From: an uncultured Megasphaera sp.
Lineage (GTDB): Bacteria; Bacillota; Negativicutes; Veillonellales; Megasphaeraceae
Assembly (NCBI GenBank): GCA_900540735.1
Contig: UQHB01000062.1
Location: 1-8,705, forward strand
Length of the DNA stretch: 8,705 nt
Reading direction: 5' to 3'
Below the pieces are notes generated by a model. That model did no database searches. It saw nothing but the letters and a program-made list of their open reading frames with translations, and was not told where the DNA came from. The translations under genes and the position numbers were made by a program. This document shows, one piece after another, positions 5,561 through 8,705 of this stretch (position 1 is the stretch's first letter; the number at the start of each line of letters is the position of its first letter).

Positions 5561-5944
5561 TTAGCCGATTTGGCCATGGTATTCGATGTTATGAATGTCT
5601 TTGACTTTGTTATTTTCATCGACAATGACGACAGTCGGCTTGTGTTCTTTGGCTTCTTTGTCGTCCATGAAGGCATAGCACATAATGATGACGATGTCGC
5701 CAACTTGTGCCAAGCGAGCAGCAGCCCCATTGAGGCAAATGACACCGGAATCACGCAGCCCAGGGATGACGTACGTTTCAAGGCGTGCGCCGTTGTTGTT
5801 ATCGACGACTTGGACGCGTTCATTCGGGAGAATGCCTGCTTTTTCCATCAATGCTTCGTCGATAGTAATGCTGCCCATGTATTTTAAGTTTGCTTCTGTA
5901 ACGGTAGCCGTATGAATTTTGCATTTTAACATGTAGTGTAACAT
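5561..5944 (-). CDS. panD: Aspartate 1-decarboxylase
   Basis: A 127-residue cytoplasmic, pyruvoyl-dependent enzyme that converts L-aspartate to beta-alanine, the second substrate of PanC. The length is normal. The proenzyme self-cleaves at Gly24-Ser25 (KYMGSITID) to form the pyruvoyl group. Lys9, Arg54, Tyr58 and Asn72, known active-site positions in the E. coli enzyme, are at the same numbers here, and LNGAAARLAQVGD is conserved. The start ATG (5944) shares one base with the panC stop (TAATG), with GGAGG inside the end of panC, so the two are translationally coupled. The transcript ends at the parS-containing palindrome. Confidence 0.97.
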   Translation of the reverse strand: MLHYMLKCKIHTATVTEANLKYMGSITIDEALMEKAGILPNERVQVVDNNNGARLETYVIPGLRDSGVICLNGAAARLAQVGDIVIIMCYAFMDDKEAKEHKPTVVIVDENNKVKDIHNIEYHGQIG

Positions 5945-6798
5945 TAGTTATTGCCTCCTAAAATGACGTTATCAATCAAACGGGTTTTGCCTATTTTTAC
6001 GGCAATAGCTAAGAGGCTTTCGTCGTCTACTGTCGTAATCGGTTCGAGGCCGGGGAAGGAGAAGAGGTCCACGTAATCAATCGTTGCGAGCAGTTCTGTA
6101 TTAAGGTTGTCACGAACGATTTTCTTCAACGTTTCTACGTCTTTTTCGCCATTTTCAAAGGCATCTTTCGCTTTTTTCAGGCTCTGTGACAGAATGACGG
6201 CTTTGGCTTTTTCATCAGCCGACATGTAAGCATTACGGGAGCTGCGCGCAAGGCCGCTTTCTTCCCGGACAATGGGCACCATGTTGATGTGAACAGGAAT
6301 ATTGAGGTCGCTGACGAAACGGCGAACAACGACGACTTGCTGTGCGTCTTTCTGGCCGAAGAAGGCTTCATCGGCACGAGTAATATTCATCAATTTCGTA
6401 ACGACTGTAGCAACGCCGCGGAAATGAATAGGCCGCTGGGCACCGCACAGCTTATGTGTAATGTCGCCGTCGACGGTGACGTATGTGCAATATCCTTTTG
6501 GATACATTTCGCTAGGTTCTGGATGGAAAACTGCATCGACACCGACGCTTTCCAGTTTCTGGCAGTCTTCTTCAAAACGACGTGGGTACGCATCATAGTC
6601 TTCGTTCGGGCCAAACTGGGTCGGATTGACGAAGACAGAAGCAATAACGAAATCGCATTTTGCTTTAGCTGCGCGCATTAGGGTTAAATGGCCTTCATGG
6701 AGGGCACCCATAGTCGGCACGAGACCGATAACTTTTCCTTCTTTTTTCAGTTCACCAGCAAAGGCTTGCATTTCTTTTACAGTACGAAATACTTTCAT
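5944..6798 (-). CDS. panC: Pantoate--beta-alanine ligase (pantothenate synthetase)
   Basis: A 284-residue cytoplasmic enzyme that joins pantoate and beta-alanine, using ATP via a pantoyl-adenylate, to give pantothenate for CoA. It has the nucleotidyl-transferase HIGH-like motif PTMGALHEGH (28-37, with His34 and His37), VFVNPTQF (55-62), CGAQRP (118-123), GQKDAQQ (148-154) and the KMSKS-like loop SGLARSSRN (181-189). The length is typical. The ATG at 6798 follows AAAGGAG, 28 bases after the stop of the BASS transporter gene, so the three genes form one operon. panB and panE, which make pantoate, are not in the window. Confidence 0.97.
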   Translation of the reverse strand: MKVFRTVKEMQAFAGELKKEGKVIGLVPTMGALHEGHLTLMRAAKAKCDFVIASVFVNPTQFGPNEDYDAYPRRFEEDCQKLESVGVDAVFHPEPSEMYPKGYCTYVTVDGDITHKLCGAQRPIHFRGVATVVTKLMNITRADEAFFGQKDAQQVVVVRRFVSDLNIPVHINMVPIVREESGLARSSRNAYMSADEKAKAVILSQSLKKAKDAFENGEKDVETLKKIVRDNLNTELLATIDYVDLFSFPGLEPITTVDDESLLAIAVKIGKTRLIDNVILGGNN

Positions 6799-6826
6799 AA
6801 TCTATAGACTCCTTTATGATAACGAT

Positions 6827-7792
6827 TTATTTAGACGGTACAGCGTGTAATTCTTTTTCTTTTTGTTCTTCCAGTTTTTCATCGCGATGAGCAAAGAAGT
6901 TCGCCACAATAGAGCCGGAAATATTTTGCCAAACACTAAAGATAGCACCGGGAATAGCAGCAGCCGGATTGAAGTACATGACAGCCAAGGACGCAGCCAT
7001 ACCAGAGTTTTGCATGCCTACTTCAATAGACACAGTGCGAGCTTGCTTGGAATTGAGGTGGCATACTTTGGCCATACCATAGCCCAGCAAGAGGCCGAAG
7101 CAGTTGTGCAAGACCACGATACCAGCCATCATGAGGCCTACGTCGAAGAGCTTGCCTGCACCGAGGGCGACGACACCGCCGACGAGAAGAATAATCGTGA
7201 GGACTGAGACAACTGGCATAGCAGGCATGATTTTCGTGACGGTCTTATTGCAGTAGCGGTTGAAGAGGACACCGAGAATAACAGGGAGCAAGACCATTTC
7301 AGCAATGGAAATCATCATGCTCAAGAAGCTGACTTCAATCCACGCGCCAGCAATGAACCACGTCAAGGCCGGAGTCACGAGAGGAGCGAGGATAGTCGAG
7401 GCCATGGTCATCGATACGGACAAGGCCACTTCGCCGCGAGCTAAGTAGGAAATGACGTTGGATGCTGTACCACCGGGGCAAGTCCCGACGAGGATAACGC
7501 CAATGGCCAGTTCCGGCGGCAAGGCGAAGACTTTCACCAAAGCCCACGCAACAGCAGGCATGATGACGAATTGGGCCACTGCGCCGATGAGGACTTCCCA
7601 CGGACGACGACCAACGGCTTTGAAGTCTTCGACGGTCAAGGTCATGCCCATGCCGAACATGACGAGACCAAGGAGCCAGGGAATGTACGGCCCGACCCAA
7701 GTCAAGAGGTGTGGTCTAACAGCACCGAGGACACCGATGAGGACGACGAAGATACCCATGTTATTCACGAGAAATTGGCAACATTTTTTCAA
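6827..7792 (-). CDS. BASS-family Na+ symporter, candidate (keto)pantoate importer
   Basis: A 321-residue, probably 10-helix inner-membrane protein of the bile acid:sodium symporter family. All the sodium ligands known from the Neisseria ASBT structure appear with a constant offset of -3: Gln74, Ser111-Asn112, Ser125, Thr129, Glu257, Val258, Met260 and Gln261. The crossing motifs are GTCPGGTASN (103-112) and SIEVGMQNSG (255-264). Sodium-coupled transport is therefore well supported. The substrate is inferred from context: the gene is first in an operon with panC and panD, and the Salmonella BASS protein PanS carries ketopantoate. The start is TTG at 7792, 8 bases after AAAGGAGG. The frame is open upstream to an ATG at 7888, but that extension runs through a terminator and is rejected. 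Confidence 0.88.
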   Translation of the reverse strand: MKKCCQFLVNNMGIFVVLIGVLGAVRPHLLTWVGPYIPWLLGLVMFGMGMTLTVEDFKAVGRRPWEVLIGAVAQFVIMPAVAWALVKVFALPPELAIGVILVGTCPGGTASNVISYLARGEVALSVSMTMASTILAPLVTPALTWFIAGAWIEVSFLSMMISIAEMVLLPVILGVLFNRYCNKTVTKIMPAMPVVSVLTIILLVGGVVALGAGKLFDVGLMMAGIVVLHNCFGLLLGYGMAKVCHLNSKQARTVSIEVGMQNSGMAASLAVMYFNPAAAIPGAIFSVWQNISGSIVANFFAHRDEKLEEQKEKELHAVPSK

Positions 7793-7804
7793 TACAAAAA
7801 CCTC

Positions 7805-7838
7805 CTTTAGAAAAATAAACACGGAGGCAAAAGAGAAC
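7805..7838 (-). promoter_or_regulatory. Weak promoter candidate directly before the BASS gene
   Basis: After the terminator, the minus strand has TTGTTC, a 17-bp spacer and TATTTT, ending just before the ribosome binding site. If used, it would give the BASS-panC-panD operon a very short leader independent of the upstream RNA. The -10 is poor, so read-through of the terminator from the 8064-8092 promoter remains the alternative. Confidence 0.25.
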
Positions 7839-7841
7839 AAA

Positions 7842-7873
7842 AAAAAACGCCTTTCGGCGTTGACCGAAAGGCG
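7842..7873 (-). terminator. Terminator just upstream of the BASS gene
   Basis: CGCCTTTCGG (7848-7857) and CCGAAAGGCG (7864-7873) form a perfect 10-bp stem with a 6-base loop, followed on the minus strand by about nine T. No protein gene ends nearby, so it must stop either a small RNA or a leader transcript. In the second case it would act as an attenuator of the pan operon. Confidence 0.85.
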
Positions 7874-8062
7874 CATTATGTCATGCAAACGTCAATTTTA
7901 ACAGGGCGCACTAAGGCACTAAAAAGAAACGCAATCTACCTGTTAAAATATGATGAGTAATCCTTTCTGTCTCGGTCCGTTACGATCCAAGCAGATATTA
8001 TCCATCTAACACATATCTGAAAAGTACAACTCACGTTAGTGATGTTATCTTTTGCCATGACA
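7842..8062 (-). ncRNA. Candidate structured leader or small RNA upstream of the pan operon
   Basis: A promoter, about 215 transcribed bases and a terminator with no credible protein. An 11-bp closing helix with one bulged G (minus strand TGTCATG-G-CAAA at 8062-8051 with TTTGCATGACA at 7889-7879) encloses three further hairpins: ACATCAC/GTGA..TGT near 8020-8045, CAGATAT/ATATCTG (7 bp) near 7991-8018, and TTTTAACAGG/CCTGTTAAAA (10 bp, 7939-7948 with 7896-7905). The terminator follows the closing helix by five bases. This multi-helix junction next to a terminator resembles a riboswitch or attenuator; a free small RNA is equally possible. No T-box, TPP, cobalamin, FMN, SAM or lysine consensus was recognised. 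If transcription starts at about 8058, the outermost bases of the closing helix would be lost. Confidence 0.45.
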
Positions 8063-8063
8063 C

Positions 8064-8092
8064 ATAGTACCATATTGTTACAAAGTTTGCAA
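8064..8092 (-). promoter_or_regulatory. Promoter of the leader/small RNA
   Basis: TTGCAA (8087-8092), a 17-bp spacer and TACTAT (8064-8069) on the minus strand predict a start near 8058. The -35 lies about 28 bp from the apparent end of the insertion sequence, so the core promoter survived the insertion but sequence further upstream was displaced. Confidence 0.6.
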
Positions 8093-8120
8093 CCAAAAAT
8101 TTTCTGCAAAAGACTTGACC

Positions 8121-8137
8121 TGTGTAGATTTGTCAAT
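8121..8137. repeat. Candidate right terminal inverted repeat of the insertion sequence
   Basis: TGTGTAGATTTGTCAAT immediately follows the transposase stop and begins with TGT, as ends of IS481-type elements usually do. The partner repeat and target duplication lie outside the window, so the exact boundary is not proven. Confidence 0.4.
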
Positions 8138-8705
8138 CATATGTTACATGCTGTACGAAAAGAGTCGAGTACCTCTTTCGGTGATTTCCATCCCAGCGGC
8201 TTCATAGGAAACCGATTATATTCCCGATTCCGCACCGCTAATTGCTGTTTAAAATCAGCAAAAGAAAAGAAGGTATGCCGTGCATAGAAATATTCGTTAT
8301 CCTTGCGGTGAGAACGTTCTACCTTGCCATTGTGCCGCGGTGTATAGGGACGTATTTTATGATGCTTGATAGGAAACGCCCGCAGTTGTTCTTCAAATAG
8401 CGTTAAATCATCTTCCGGTACTTTCCCAAACCGTTTGGTAAACTCAAATCCATTATCGGTCTGTACTTCTTGGATTGGGAACGGAAAATGCCGGACTAAC
8501 TGTTGAAGAAACTTCATTGATGCATACGTAGATTGCTCCGGAAACGCCGCTAAGTACCGATAGCGCGTGCATTCATCAATAGCCGTGTATTGATACATTC
8601 GCTGATGGCGGCGGCGTGCTTCCCCGACGATACAAGCAGCGGGCACCACGTTGACATCGATTTGTACTTTTTCCCCAGGATACCGTGCCGGGGCGTATGG
8701 CTTAG
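8137..8705 (-). CDS. IS481-type DDE transposase, 3' part (5' end outside the window)
   Basis: The open frame runs from the right edge to a TGA at 8137-8139, about 189 residues. It contains the integrase core with all three catalytic acids: Asp in EKVQIDVNVVP near the edge, Asp in VQTDNGFEF, and Glu in RHNGKVERSHRKDNEYF. YTAIDECTRYRYLAAFPEQS and the C-terminal KPLGWKSPKEVLDSF are typical of the IS481/IS3 group. The N-terminal helix-turn-helix lies beyond the window. No frameshift is seen in this part, so the element may be intact. A GTG at 8649 is only an internal codon; the frame continues beyond it with the first catalytic Asp, so it is not the start. Confidence 0.9.
   Translation of the reverse strand, partial: KPYAPARYPGEKVQIDVNVVPAACIVGEARRRHQRMYQYTAIDECTRYRYLAAFPEQSTYASMKFLQQLVRHFPFPIQEVQTDNGFEFTKRFGKVPEDDLTLFEEQLRAFPIKHHKIRPYTPRHNGKVERSHRKDNEYFYARHTFFSFADFKQQLAVRNREYNRFPMKPLGWKSPKEVLDSFRTACNI

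Noticed and set aside
7793..7888. N-terminal extension of the BASS transporter to an ATG at 7888
   Set aside because: The extension translates straight through the terminator stem and T tract. The TTG at 7792 has AAAGGAGG at ideal spacing.
7452..7901. 149-residue plus-strand frame
   Set aside because: Antisense shadow of the BASS gene and its leader, with low-complexity basic composition and no family resemblance.
7950..7985. Guanidine-I (ykkC)-like GGACCGAGA
   Set aside because: Only part of one conserved segment matches; the upstream CTAGGG-type half and the downstream segment are absent.
7985..8020. TPP-riboswitch-like stretch (GATGGATAAT)
   Set aside because: It resembles the TPP core GATxTGGATAAT, but the required CTGAGA element and the P1/P4 arrangement are missing, and no thiamine gene follows.
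7936..8136. 66-residue minus-strand frame in the leader region
   Set aside because: It spans the promoter, the closing helix and other stems of the candidate RNA, has no ribosome site, and its composition is not protein-like.
1..8705. CRISPR arrays, tRNA or rRNA genes
   Set aside because: No regularly spaced repeats and no cloverleaf or rRNA sequence were seen on either strand.

Overview
The window reads as chromosomal DNA of a diderm Firmicute (Negativicutes, plausibly Megasphaera or a close relative). The evidence is a TonB-dependent receptor fragment, which implies an outer membrane, together with Firmicute-type AGGAGG ribosome binding sites, TTG starts, strong rho-independent terminators and a Bacillus-type parS site. 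The genus is inference. Apart from a possible transposase tail at the extreme left, every gene lies on the minus strand.

Layout from left to right. (1) 1-125: a possible transposase C-terminus and a terminator-like hairpin, both on the plus strand. (2) 98-614: the plug domain of a TonB-dependent receptor. It is truncated before the barrel and shifted out of frame by a nine-base G tract just after the signal peptide. (3) 910-2220: a stand-alone MFS organic-acid transporter with its own promoter and terminator. (4) 2501-4319: an overlapping OmpR-type regulator / histidine kinase pair. (5) 4492-5022: a four-helix membrane protein with a Met/His-rich tail. (6) 5182-5385: a small secreted Cys/Tyr/Gly peptide. 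(7) 5561-7792: an operon of a BASS-family transporter, panC and panD, ended by a terminator with a perfect parS sequence at its centre. (8) About 7842-8092: a promoter, a structured leader or small RNA, and a terminator. (9) 8121-8705: the 3' part of an IS481-type insertion sequence running off the right edge.

The most system-like part is 2501-5503. The kinase has a short extracytoplasmic loop with three Met-His dipeptides, and the membrane protein ends in a Met/His tail. The promoters of the membrane protein and the secreted peptide carry the same 11-bp-period direct repeats at exactly the same distance (49 bp) from their -10 boxes. I infer an envelope stress or metal (copper/silver-like) response in which the regulator activates the two envelope genes. 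The metal is not proven by the sequence.

The BASS-panC-panD operon suggests that the transporter feeds (keto)pantoate into pantothenate synthesis, since neither panB nor panE is in the window. The parS inside the panD terminator suggests that this locus takes part in ParB loading and lies on the origin-proximal part of the chromosome.
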